Assembly (NCBI RefSeq): GCF_000321225.1
Contig: NW_004451893.1
Coordinates: forward strand, 261,209-325,208
Source of the DNA: Odobenus rosmarus divergens
Lineage: Eukaryota > Chordata > Mammalia > Carnivora > Odobenidae
Length of the DNA stretch: 64,000 bases
Direction of reading: 5' to 3'
This document shows, piece by piece, positions 22,456 to 32,350 of the stretch (positions within the stretch are counted from its first letter, which is position 1; the number at the start of each line of letters is the position of its first letter). Under the pieces are notes generated by a model. The model did no database searches and was not told the DNA's origin. It saw only the letters and a program-made list of their open reading frames with translations. Made by a program: the position numbers and the translations under genes.

Positions 22456-22837
22456 GGATCAGTGTTAATCTCATTTTAGGGATGAAAAGACAAGATTGGA
22501 GAGGGAAGGTGACTGAGTGGCAGAGCTAAGATTTGAGGCCAGACTTGATGGACTCCAGATCTATTGGTCATGCTCTAATCACTGTCATGTTCCCCAGAAT
22601 GAGTCCCACCAAATCAGGAGGGCCGGACTCCAGTCCCAGCCCGGGCTCTGAGAAGCTGACCACCTTGAATGGTCTCTGGGATTCTCCCAGCTCTGACATC
22701 CCAGGCCTGTGTGTTTGGGGTGGGGCCCTGGAGAGAACTTGGGGAATGTTCTGTTATCCAGAGCCTTCCAGATGCAGAGGCCCCTTTCCTCACTAGTCCC
22801 CCACAAATCACTGGTCTTCTCCATCACCCAACCGAAC

Positions 22838-23030
22838 CTTCTGAAGATGACTACTCCTTACAATACTTTTACGATGTAAGAAGTATTGTACCCATTTTAC
22901 AGATGAAGAAACTGAGGTTCAGAGGAATGAAGTGACTTGTTTAAGTTCTCACGACATGGTGAGTGGTAGAGAGAGGATTGAACTCCAATCTGACTCCAGA
23001 GGCAGAGCTCTTAATTTCTGCCAACCTGTG
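22838..23030 (-). repeat. MIR SINE, antisense
   Basis: 'gtacccattttacagatgaagaaactgaggttcagaggaatgaagtgacttgtttaag' and 'gtgagtggtagagagaggattgaactccaatctgactcc' are clear antisense MIR. Confidence 0.85.
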
Positions 23031-23875
23031 GTCACTGGAGCTGAGCAGAAACTCCAGGGACTCACAGGGCTGAAAGTTTGTTTCGGTACCAAGGCATACC
23101 CACTCCCAGTGAGATACTTTCACTTTGCCTAAATCCAGCAGGGATTCCATTCTCCTGCCAGAAGCCCAGCCCTTGAGTCCATTGAGGCTCAAGACTTTCC
23201 TGGATCATGCCAGCCCGTTAAGAATGTGGCATGTGGGAACCTCTGGCTGGAAAATCAAAAGAAGGAACAATGGCTGCTCAGAGGCTCTGTGGGCCAGCCA
23301 TCTTCATCCCCAGAGCCCAAACATGTCCCACACGGAGCTAAGAGAAGCAGAAGCCTCAGTGACCAGGGCAGTGAGCTCAATTCTTAAGGGGGCCACACAG
23401 TGCCCTCTGACTTAAGGCCACCTCCTCCCCACTGGCCCGTGTGCTGGTTGGAGCCAAGCTCCTGACAAAGGCTCCAAGGCCATGTCCAGTATCCTCACAG
23501 TGGACGAGAACATCTTCATCCACAGGGACAGAAGCCACCCATGCCCACAGTGCGCACCTGGGGTCGGCTCTGTGGAGTCCCCGAGAGGCCCACGTGCAGT
23601 GACCACACTGTGTGCTCGTGTACACTCGCAGGCACATGCACATTCATGGGGTGGGGTCAAGGGAGGAAGACAAAGGCTGAAAGCCATTGCTCTGGTAAAC
23701 CAGAGAGGATTCTCTCTCTAGGGAATTGGGGAAAACACCCCAGGAGCCCAGTGCTAGACCTGGAAACCTGATCTCTCCATCCCACCAACTAGTGCCCCAG
23801 GAGAGCATCATGCTCAACTCAAAGGGACCCTTGTGGAGAGTGCAGGGCCCGGAAGGCTGGAGAGCCAGCCCTCTT
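23031..23875. other. Unique DNA
   Basis: No repeat or gene is recognised. Overlapping frames at 23377-23907 on both strands appear noncoding and partly extend into the CA-rich tract. Confidence 0.4.
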
Positions 23876-24075
23876 ATACACGCATACCCACCACATACAC
23901 ACCCCATTCACACGTACCACACACGCACAGTACACACTCATGTCCACACAGGCTCACACCCTCACACCCTCGTTCACTTGCTGTCATGCACACACATCAC
24001 ATGCACTGACACACACATCCACACTCACACACTCACACTTGCTTCTCACACACACCACACACTTATACATGCACG
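23876..24075. repeat. Degenerate (CA)n-rich tract
   Basis: About 200 bp are built of interrupted CACA/ACAC, CTCACAC and CATACAC units. It is an old, broken-up dinucleotide repeat. The histidine/threonine-rich part of the 23726-24160 frame derives from it. Confidence 0.9.
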
Positions 24076-25724
24076 TTCGCTCAGACTGAGCGCAAGGCGG
24101 GTGTCTAGAGCCTCAGCAGGACCTTGTCCCTTGCTGTTTCCAAGAGTGAGGAGGAAGTAGGGTTCTGCCCCTCCTGCCCCTGGGGCTCAGGTCGTGCTGG
24201 ACCCCACTGCAGTCCCCAGTGTGGTCAAGGCTGTGTGGGATGGCTGGGCAGAGTGATGGGGGAAGGAGACAGAGCTCGGGAAGGGAAAAAGCTGGGACCT
24301 TTTGGGGGTATGAAAAATATGCAAATGGAAAGAAATCCCAACCCACTCCTCTTTTCTTGAAGACAGTTTTCTTTCTCTTTCCATCACAAGGACTGAGGGT
24401 CTGGGTCTTTGGGGAGCAATCTCCTCATCTCCACTGTTGTCCTGGCGGCCCACACACCTAGCCGTGAGCCTGGTGGAATGCTTTCCAGCCTGATGAGACA
24501 GAGACCCAAATTCTCCAGGTGTTTTGCAAACAGACCCCACTAAACTTTTCAACGAGCCCCAGGAAACCTAGCCACCTGCCCTCCTGGGGCCTCCCAAGGG
24601 CCTCCCATAGAGGGTTTGGTAACCTTTGTTACAGCCGGGCCTCCGGGTCCCAGCCTCTACCCTGGGACACTCATGCACCCCAGCACCCCATCTCTTTCGT
24701 GGCATGCCCCTTGGCCCAGGCCACACTGCCCAGGCTCAGAAGCCTTGGTCCTACAAATGGAACCCCTATGTCTTAACCTGTCCCTGGGTGCTCACAGGGC
24801 CGGAGTCCTAGCCTTGAATGCCCCCACTTCTGGGCCTGCACACTCTCCTGTCCCCCCATTGTTCCTGTAGGCCTGTACGCTTGCCAAGAGCAGCCCTGGG
24901 ACTTGGGAGGGGAGGCTTCTGCTCAGCAGGCTCACTTGGCCCTCAGATTCCTCCCAGCAGTCGGTGGTTTCCTGCTGCCCTTTCATATATCCTAGAGGAA
25001 GGAGGCCCCTCTTCTGGATTCCTGGCTTGGGCTCCCAGCCTCACAGAACTCAGAGCCCACCACTCCAGCCCAGCCCCACGGCCCACGAGCTTGGAGAGAA
25101 GGCTGATGGCTTCTCAGAGAAAAGCCATCCCCACTACCTGGGGAGCGAAGGGCAGAACCTATGCTCTGACAGGGGAGGGCGGGGAAATGGGGAATTCCGA
25201 TGTTACTTGTCATTGGCTGCTGACTTCACAGCTGAGTTTGGCTCTGTGACCGCACCTGGCAGGATGCCCCAGGACGCCTGGGCCGCCTTCCCCGGGCTGA
25301 CCACAGCCCCAGCTCAGAACAGCCAGGGTCCAGGCCCTGGCCCGCATGGTAACACGTGTTTTTCTCTCTTTAACCCTGAAGCTCCTTAGAAGCAACTCCT
25401 CGCACCCTAGAGCCTACCTTTACCTGCCCCCCCCCTTCCCTCCTCACTCCCTGGGCCTGGCCGGCTGGGCCCTTTGTTAATGAGACTCGGCATTTCTCTG
25501 CTCTCTTTGATCCGGGTTTTAAGGAGCACAGCCCTCCCCAGCTGGCGCCTGGGCCGCTCCTCCCCCGGGGTGGGTGCTGGAGGAAGGAGGCTCAGGGAGT
25601 TTTCATCTCTGCTTGTCCCCGGGGTCTCAGACCCTCAGTGGGATTCCATGACACTCTGGGAGTCGGCACTGCGTCCCCTCGGGGTGAAGAAGCTGGGCCT
25701 ATGCCCACCACGCTAGGCCGTGCT
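24076..25724. other. GC-rich unique DNA
   Basis: Many proline-rich frames overlap here (24616-25389). None has a recognisable domain or an obvious exon structure. A C-run lies at 25427-25437. No repeat was recognised. Confidence 0.4.
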
Positions 25725-25800
25725 ACTCATTCATTCCTTCAACCAACACCTACCTACTGAACACCTGCTTAAGGAAGGAGAAGTCTAGTGTGGAGGCCGG
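25725..25800 (-). repeat. L2 LINE 3' end, antisense
   Basis: 'actcattcattccttcaaccaacacctacctactgaacacctgctt' is the reverse complement of the L2 3' terminus. It faces the sense L2 piece at 25895. Confidence 0.6.
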
Positions 25801-25894
25801 CCCCAGAGCAGAGGTTAAAGTCAATGAAAACACGGAGTGGGTGCAGGCAAGGCAGGTGGAGTCATGCTGCTTACGCCTGGAAAAATGTCAGATG

Positions 25895-26048
25895 CTTTCG
25901 TCTTCCAGACTGTAATAAGCTCCTGGAACTGGTAAGGAGGGCACCATATCTTGTTTTGTTTTTTACATTTTGGGAGCCCAGTGCTAAGTCTAATACAGAA
26001 GCTTTCCTGAAGAAAGGATTAAGGGCCGAATGAATGAATGCATGCCTG
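25895..26048 (+). repeat. L2 LINE 3' end
   Basis: 'gactgtaataagctcctggaactggtaaggagggcaccatatcttgttttgtttt' and 'gagcccagtgctaagtctaatacagaagctt' then 'gaatgaatgaatgc' follow the sense L2 3' UTR. Confidence 0.6.
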
Positions 26049-26465
26049 AACAAAGGAGCTGAGATCCTCGAGCCCTGGCCCACTGCCCTCGGCAAGGAGG
26101 GGTCCAACTCTCCAGAGAGCAGGGAGAGGCAGGGAGGCAGCAGAGAGCCCCTGGCCACGGCCTCCCTGCCCCAGCCTCCTAAGGAAGAGGCTTATAAAGC
26201 TGTAGGTTTTCAGGAGTCAGGAGGCAGAAGGCTGGATGCTCAGAAATGGCAGGCGAAAGTGAGAGTTTGTAGCTGCTGGTGAGAGAAGAGGCGATGTGGG
26301 GTTTATTCAGAAAGTGAGTGGATGGCCCAGCGGGCTCAGTGAGGTGGCGGCGGACTTGGAGTTGCTCTGATTTTCATGCCTCTGCAAAACCTTCCAGAGG
26401 AGTGCCATTTGGTTCTGGTCTCCCCATCCTTCCAGAGGCCCCATGGCACATCTCAACATCATCCG

Positions 26466-26467
<2 letters not shown>
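26049..26467. other. Unique DNA
   Basis: No gene or repeat is recognised in this short interval. Confidence 0.45.

Positions 26468-26504
<37 letters not shown>
26468..26504. repeat. (TG)n microsatellite
   Basis: About 18 uninterrupted TG units precede an AT-rich spacer and a SINE. It is a likely length polymorphism. Confidence 0.97.
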
Positions 26505-26508
<4 letters not shown>

Positions 26509-26523
26509 ATATCAACAATAACA

Positions 26524-26706
26524 AGGATGCCTGGGTGGCTCAGACTGTTAAGCGTCTGCCTTCGGCTCAGGTCATGATCCCAGGGTCCTGGGATCGAGCC
26601 CCGCATTGGGCTCCCTGCTCAGAGAGGAGCCTGCTTCTCCCTCTGCCTGGCAATCCCCCTCCTTGTGCTCTCTCTCTCTGACAAATAAATAAAATCTTAA
26701 AAAAAT
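26524..26706 (+). mobile_element. CAN SINE, plus strand
   Basis: It runs from ggatgcctgggtggctcag to caaataaataaaatcttaaaaa. The flanks atcaacaataacaa (26510-26523) and ataataacaa after the tail resemble an imperfect duplication. Confidence 0.93.
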
Positions 26707-26719
26707 AATAACAAAATTT

Positions 26720-26860
26720 AGCTTCATTCAACCAAGATGTATCAGACTTTTACCAAGGACCTCCTTGGGATAAATATATAAAATGTGAGCCCCTGATCAC
26801 AGCCTATTGGGGCTGGCAGACAAGAGACCAAATGGCAAGCACAGTGTGGAAGATACAAAT
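26720..26860 (-). repeat. L2 LINE 3' end, antisense
   Basis: 'cttcattcaaccaagatgtatcagacttttaccaaggacctccttgggataaa' and 'gagcccctgatcacagcctattgggg' follow the L2 3' end in reverse. Confidence 0.55.
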
Positions 26861-26920
26861 ACAGGATGGCCCAATGCTTAGGGACTCAGCTGTATCCTGC
26901 CTCCGTCTCTGTCTGTTGTG

Positions 26921-27045
26921 TATTGTGAAATGGCAAGCTCCAAGAAGGCAGGCACTTACCCTGCTGTTCCCACCCCCAGGCCTCACACTGAGACACAGGG
27001 CGGGGGCTCAGTGCAAGGAACTGGAATGAATGATTGCTGAATGGG
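26921..27045 (+). repeat. L2 LINE 3' end
   Basis: 'aaatggcaagctccaagaaggcaggcacttaccctgctgttcccacccccaggcctcacactgagacacagggcgggggctcagtgcaaggaactggaatgaatgattgctgaatg' is sense L2 3' UTR. Confidence 0.65.
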
Positions 27046-27099
27046 AGCTGACTTCCAAGAACAGAAAAGCCAGGAAGTCGAAAAATCAAGATAAGAAAC

Positions 27100-27805
27100 C
27101 AGAACGACTGGCCTTAAAGGAGAGGGCGCTAATTCAGGGAACTCTAAGATAATTCTAATTTGTAACTTCCGGAGTGATCTGAGAAGATATAGATTGCGTC
27201 TGTAAACCAAAAATAGGTTGATGTGGAAAAGGAACAATGAAAGAGGAAGAACGGTTCCTGGAAATTAAAACCGTGATTGCTAAAATAAAATATTGATATA
27301 AGGGCTAGAAGAAAAAGATGAACCAATCTTCCCAAATATAAGCCAAAAAGAAATAGAGACAGAGAATCAGTCTAAGAATCCAAAGAGCCAAGAGAGCAAC
27401 TAAAAAGGAAGAAATTATTAAAGAACTAAGAGAAGAGGGCGCCTGGGTGGCTCAGTTGGTTAAGCGACTGCCTTCGGCTCAGGTCACGATCCTGGAGTCC
27501 CGGGATCGAGTCCCACATCGGGCTCTCTGCTCGGCGGGGAGTCTGCTTCTCCCTCTGACCCTCTTACCTCTCGTGCTCTCTATCTCTCATTCTCTCTCTC
27601 AAATAAATAAATAAAATCTTTAAAAAAAAAAAAAAGAACTAAGAGAAGAAAGTTTCCCCAAACCGAAAAAAAGATTCAAACCTTCTAGTTTGGAAGGGCC
27701 CACAGGATGAATGGGCGGGAAAAATAACCCACATCCATGGACACAGCTTCATGAAATTCCCTGGGGACCTCATATGCAAATGTAAATGATATTTCGACCA
27801 CAGGC
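27100..27805 (+). repeat. Old LINE-like relic (HAL1/L1M 5'-type), split by a SINE
   Basis: 'cggttcctggaaattaaaaccgtgattgctaaaataaaatattgatataagggctagaagaaaaagatg', 'ggaagaaattattaaagaactaagagaaga' and, beyond the SINE, 'aaagtttccccaaaccgaaa...ttggaagggcccacaggatgaatgggcgg' match an A-rich mammalian repeat. I associate it with the ORF1-side of old L1/HAL1 elements. The family name is uncertain. Confidence 0.5.
27437..27633 (+). mobile_element. Young CAN SINE, 16-bp perfect target-site duplication
   Basis: It carries the 'cctggagtcccgggatcgag' and 'ctctgaccctc' variants, an intact aaataaataaataaaatcttt and a 13-A tail. The perfect duplication aagaactaagagaaga lies at 27421-27436 and 27634-27649. 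It is one of the two youngest-looking copies in the window. Confidence 0.96.
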
Positions 27806-28044
27806 CTTCCCAAACTCCCACCTACCATATTTCTTTGGGTGGGCAGGGCCCTGAGCCGGTCCAGCCCAGTCTACCTGAGGGCAGGAGCTCTCTTGTGAAG
27901 ACAGTGTCCTTGCCCTGGCTTGCTTTTTTGAAGGGCGCTAAAAGCAAAAAGTCTACAGCTTGCTGACATATTTAGATTTCTATGGTTGTTCACCTGCAAC
28001 TGTCCCCCCCCACACTGAGTAGTTTAAATGACCTTTCTCTGAGA
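27806..28044. other. Unique DNA
   Basis: I recognise nothing here apart from a short C-run at 28003-28010. Confidence 0.45.
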
Positions 28045-28290
28045 GGTTTATAAGCACGGACTATGGAGCCACCCTGTCTGGGTCTGAATCCCATGTCTGC
28101 CTTTTACCAGCTTGGGCGAGTTACTTAACCTCTATGTGCCCCAATTTTCTCATCTATAAAATGGGAATGAAAATAGAACCTACCACAGAGGGCTGCTGTG
28201 AAGATTCAACCATTAACATGTATGAAATAGCTCTAATAGCACCTGTTCTAAGAACAAACACTAGGCAAGTGCCTGCTACTATTATTTAAA
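28045..28290 (+). repeat. MIR SINE, nearly full length
   Basis: It contains every MIR block in order: 'taagcacggactatggagccaccctgtctgggtctgaatcccatg', 'gccttttaccagcttgggcgagttacttaacctctatgtgcc', 'ctcatctataaaatgggaatg', the core 'ggctgctgtgaagatt' and the end 'ggcaagtgcctgctactattatt'. Confidence 0.9.
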
Positions 28291-29176
28291 GACATAAAGG
28301 TAACCAATGGAAGAACGGCAAGATATCGTCAAAATAATCAGGTGGGGGCAAGGGCGGCAGGGAGTGGAGGTGCTAGAGATGCGCTGGATTCCTAGTCCCT
28401 CAAGCTGGGGCGTCAGTGGACACGGGATGAGAATCAATGCATGCCGGCTTAAGCTTCCCCTCTGGGCTATGGAACTAAAACAAACCAGAAATCGTTGCAG
28501 ACCATTCTCTCTGGGGGTAAGACCAAAGGTGACAGGTAGTTTCTCCTTCTAGGCCCCCCAGGCTGTTTGATTTTTCCATACATATATATTACTTTTATAC
28601 AAATAAGTAGTCTTATGGTTTTAAACAAGTAGCTAGGGCCACTGGTGTGCTGGAGGGGCCCCTGAGAGCCTGCTGTGTATCCATGGGCCATGGCAGAGGT
28701 ATTTACATCCTAGGAATCAGCAAATGCTGTAAGCCAGAGCCTCTTACTCAGAGAGTTGGTTTATCAGCACAACACCAGATAAGCCAGTTATCCCTGTGGT
28801 GACTTTTAACTCTTGTGATACCTCCTGCTCAAAACTCCAAAGGTCGAAAGCATGGTGAGCCCCTCTCATGGTCTCCGTTCACCCTGAGAAATAAGTGGAA
28901 GTAAAATTTTACCTTTCTGCTCTCTTCAGGGTGCCTCTGGTCTGCCCGATATTGCAGTCCAGGCAAGGGGTTATCCAAGTGACAGTGCCCTCCTGATATG
29001 GTGACAGAGATGTGAACCCTGGGTGCCAGTTATGCATGTATCCACATCTATGATGTGCCAGGCACTAGGCCCAGTGAACCCTAGTCCCAGCTACAAGCCC
29101 CTTAGGGCTGCCTCCTCCTTCATCAATAGAGCAAAGGCTCTAGAAACTTGGCAGCAGCTGGAGAGTCCTTTCAGAA
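28291..29176. other. Unique DNA
   Basis: No gene is recognised. The bases around 29035-29080 (gatgtgccaggcactaggc) hint at an old L2/MIR piece, too short to call. Confidence 0.4.
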
Positions 29177-29350
29177 CAATGGTTTTCAGACCTAAAGGGG
29201 CATCAGAGCTTACCTGGAGGACTTATTAAACACAGATGCTGGGCCCACTCTTGGAGTCTCTGCTTCAGTGGAAGTTGTTGATGGGTCAGGAAATTTGCAT
29301 TTCTATCAAGTTCTCAGGTACTGGGATGCTGATGGCTCCAACCAGTGATT
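29177..29350 (+). mobile_element. MER5A-like hAT DNA transposon, nearly complete
   Basis: It starts caatggttttcagacc, close to the hAT-Charlie terminus. It then has 'gcatcagagcttacctggaggacttattaaacacagatgctgggcccac', 'atttgcatttctatcaagttctcaggtactgggatgctgatgg' and a degraded terminal repeat. It is nonautonomous. Confidence 0.8.
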
Positions 29351-29577
29351 TTCCAGGGGAGGAATGAACAATGAGAGAAGGTTTGCATTTCTACCCTTGA
29401 GATAATGTACCTAGTTAAAGTCTTCTGGCTCAATTACTGTCCTTGGCCAGTGAAAGGGCTGGCTAAGACCAGTTCCTTGGTGTAGAAGCAAACATACTTG
29501 TGAAAATGCACACATATTTGCATTTACTCATGGGCAACTCCACATTTCAGTGGCACAGACCATCCCTCCAGGTCTTT
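29351..29577. other. Unique DNA
   Basis: Nothing recognisable lies between the MER5A-like element and the next MIR. Confidence 0.45.
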
Positions 29578-29825
29578 AACACGGTGGTTAAGTTTGTGAG
29601 GTCTGCGGTTTTGAAGCCCCAACTTCAGACCTGGCTCTGCCACTTGCCAGTTGGACCCTGGGTGAATTACCCACTTCTCAGGGCTGTCATTTCTTCAACT
29701 GTCCGTTGGGGCTAATAATAGTATGGAGTCTACAGGATTGTTCTGGGGGTACAGGCTACATGGAACGATGCATGAGAAGTGCTCAGTGCACGGTATTTAC
29801 CTAACACTTGGAGGCCATTATCAGC
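29578..29825 (+). repeat. MIR SINE, nearly full length
   Basis: It has 'aacacggtggttaagtttgtgaggtctgcgg', 'cagacctggctctgccacttgccagttggaccctgggtgaattacccacttctcagggctgtcatttcttcaactgtccg' and the core 'ggattgttctgg...tgcatgagaagtgctcagtgcacgg'. Confidence 0.88.
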
Positions 29826-30308
29826 CTTGGTGAAGATAACACTACCATTGTTACTGACTTGTGTCTCTAACTAAATACTTGTATTAGAGGTGGTTTTGCA
29901 CTGGGGGGTGAGGGGTGTTTGTTTTTAGTGTACACTCTGTGTTCCTCATCAGACTAGCATCTGGGGGCTGGGACAGTCATCTTTCTTTTCTATATCTTTT
30001 AACAGTGCTCTGTTCCGAGGGGTTTCTCAATCCAGCGCATGAGACAGTGTGCCAGGGATACTCTGAGGACTCAGCTGTTCCAGCTCTATGCTGGAAATGC
30101 AGAAGGAGTTAAGAATTCCAGGGGAGGTCTCTGGCTTAGAAATTTCCTTTCTCTGAAATAGGTATTAAAAAAAAAAAAAAAAAAGAGGATAGGAGAAATT
30201 TAGTACGTGTTTATATGTGCATTTTTTATTATCGACTCCCACTCATCACATATACTGTTAGAAAAGGGTTTAAAAGTATGTGTTGTAAATTCCATGTGTA
30301 AATTCCAT
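29826..30308. other. Unique DNA with a poly-A run
   Basis: A run of about 18 A lies at 30167-30184 with no SINE or LINE body upstream. A 14-bp tandem duplication (taaattccatgtgt/c) lies at 30285-30312. Nothing else is seen. Confidence 0.5.
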
Positions 30309-30382
30309 GTGCCACTGTCTCTCCAGTGCCAAGCACCCTACTGGCACTTAGTAAGTATTTGCTGAATAGTGTGAATGAATAT
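30309..30382 (+). repeat. L2 LINE 3' terminus
   Basis: 'ccactgtctctccagtgccaagcaccctactggcacttagtaagtatttgctgaatagtgtgaatgaat' matches the sense L2 end. Confidence 0.65.
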
Positions 30383-30691
30383 TGATCCAAGGGAAGAGGC
30401 TGGATACAGAAGCCTGGGAAAGAAAAAAAGAAGCTGTGAATACTTGAAACTGGATTTCTCTAGCTGGCGATGAGGTGGCCCTGGGAGAAAGGGCTAATCG
30501 GCAGCTAAGGGTAATGGCCTGGGTGCAGCCATTTGCCACCAGGTGGTCTAATCGTAAGCTAAGTCGGGACCTACCCAACGAAATCATCATGGCTGCCAAG
30601 GGCCCAAGGCCCTGTGGCTCTTAAGCAGCCTGATCACTTCTCCTTCCCTCAAATGCTGTTTCTGTCTTTGCTCCTGCTGGTTCCTGGACCT

Positions 30692-30870
30692 AGGGTTGCC
30701 ACATTTAGCAAATCAAAATTCAGGATGTCCAGGTAAGTTTTAATTTCAGATAAATAACAAACACTCTTTTTGTCTAAATGTATCTTATGCAATATTTGGG
30801 ACATGTGCTAAAAAATGTTACTGTTTATCTGAAGTTTAACTGGATGTTTTGTATTTTTTCTGGCAGCCCT
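30692..30870. mobile_element. Palindromic MER53-like DNA transposon relic
   Basis: The element starts agggttgccacattt and ends ctggcagccct, long inverted repeats of each other. The arms hold 'cagataaataacaaaca' and 'tgtttatctga'. The whole unit could fold on itself. The MER53 name is from memory. Confidence 0.7.
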
Positions 30871-30884
30871 CCCTGGGCCCAGAG

Positions 30885-31010
30885 TGCCCTCCTTGGCCTG
30901 TCTACTTGGGGAACTTCCCATCCTTGAAGGCCCAGTCCACATGTCACTTCTTAGAAGCTTTCCCTGATGCTGAAATTCAGTGTTCTAGCGCTGTGGGCCA
31001 TCTCACACCT
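30885..31010 (+). repeat. L2 LINE fragment
   Basis: 'cttgaaggcccagtccacatgtcacttcttagaagctttccctgatgc' matches the L2 region just after ORF2 (cagctcaaatgtcacctcctc...gaagccttccctga). Confidence 0.5.
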
Positions 31011-32004
31011 GACTCTCACGTGCAGGTATGCCATGTCCCTCCTCTGCCCCCCCACTGTGTCCCCTGCTTGTGGGGGGAAGCCTGTCATCGAACACCCCCC
31101 ACACCTGGGGTGCCCAGAACATAAAAGGATGGGTGTTGAGGGAAGGGGTGGGAAGAAGGCAGAAATACAGACAGAGGATCAAGAAATGAGAGCAAGTCTC
31201 TGACTTTGTATGCCTCTGACTGGCTATCAAATTAGAACTTTATTTCCTTACCCAATTTTTTTTGTTGATTCTGTGAATGGTAAAAAAGAAAAGATTATTT
31301 CCTAAAAACCAGCAGCAACTTTGCTTCTGAGCTACTCGTCATTCAAGATTCTCCCTATTGGCATTCTCTACCCTACAGATGATCTGAATCCCCTGAGTGA
31401 CTTGCCTCAGCAGAAGCACACTCAATGGGAGCAGTAGGGAGGGCCAAGGACCTAGCTCTCAAGTGATTTGGTCGTAAGAGAATTTGGGCCCTTAGTGGAG
31501 CAGCTAAAAAGCAGGGCAGCAGGTACCGGGGCTCGCTGGCCTTTGTCAGGCTGCAGGGAATCCTGGGATATGTTCCTACAGACAGCCGCAGGCACCCTCC
31601 CTGCCCTCCCCCGCCTCCCCCGTGAGTCATCCCCTCCAGAACAGGACAACTGGTATCTCTGCTGGGGGGCCCGTGGGTGGGGACGCTGCCACCTTATCTC
31701 CACAGCCCTTGCACCACTTATGGCATCCACAACAAATGTGGTAGAAGAAGCCCCTTGGTAACCAAGCGCCCCTCCTTCCCCACTGGGCAACTCCTCGAAG
31801 GAGCAGCGGCCAGACTTCCCAGCCAGAGGCAGGCCACAGGGCCCTTTCAATGGCTGCCCAGCATCCCTGAGGTTACCCTCTTCAGCTTCTGGAAGGACCG
31901 AGGAGCCTGAGGGAGGCCATCCAGAGGCAGTGGGGAGTTGGGAGGGAGACAGAATGATCTTGCTGGCCCAGAGGCAGAGAAGTCTCAGGAAGGTCTTTGG
32001 GGCA
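31011..32004. other. GC-rich unique DNA
   Basis: Frames at 31373-31630, 31452-31850 and 31468-31761 overlap on both strands and have no recognisable domain. No repeat was recognised. Confidence 0.4.
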
Positions 32005-32172
32005 GGCCTGGCTGGGCTGGGCTGGAGGGGGAGTGAAGAGAGGAGGGAGGGAGGGAGGTGGGCCTGGCTGGGCTGGGCTGGAGGGGGAGTGAAGAGAGGA
32101 GGGAGGGAGGGAGGTGGGCCTGGCTGGGCTGGGCTGGAGGGGGAGTGAAGAGAGGAGGGAGGGTCGGAGGTG
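32005..32172. repeat. 56-bp minisatellite, three copies
   Basis: The unit begins ggcctggctgggctgggc and ends gggaggtg. It starts at 32005, 32061 and 32117, an exact 56-bp spacing. The copies are nearly identical except at the end of the third (ggtcgg). The strand is G-rich with runs of ggg. The open frame 31930-32148 is a repeat artefact. Confidence 0.96.
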
Positions 32173-32276
32173 AGGTGGGGGACTCCGTGTGGTAATTACA
32201 CACCTGACTTCCCCAGCAGTGCCAAGGGTGTGAGGCTGTGCTTTGGGAGCTCCTATAATTATATTTCAGGTGGAAA

Positions 32277-32290
32277 TACTACTACTACTA

Positions 32291-32331
<41 letters not shown>

Positions 32332-32350
32332 GTACTACTGCTACTACTAA
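32277..32350. repeat. (ACT)n trinucleotide microsatellite
   Basis: About 24 act/cta units with a few interruptions (tacacta, tagtact, tgctact). The leucine-rich end of the 32170-32382 frame is this repeat. Confidence 0.96.

Larger units (their letters stand above)
21985..22590 (-). repeat. MIR SINE (antisense), split by a CAN SINE and a hAT relic
   Basis: Three pieces keep MIR antisense order: 'ccaataacagtgacagc' (21987-22005), 'cacttcatctgcattgtctcatttacgcttcacaacaa' (about 22224-22262) and 'ttaatctcattttagggatgaaaagacaag...gtgactgagtggcagagctaagatttga' (22464-22545). The CAN SINE at 22006 and the hAT piece at 22290 interrupt it. Confidence 0.65.

Noticed and set aside
26468..26504. (TG)n as a regulatory Z-DNA element
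   Set aside because: A pure TG run of this length is an ordinary microsatellite; nothing around it suggests a promoter.
31930..32148. Glycine/tryptophan-rich repeat protein
   Set aside because: It follows the 56-bp minisatellite. 56 is not a multiple of three, so the reading frame shifts from unit to unit and no repeated peptide is kept.
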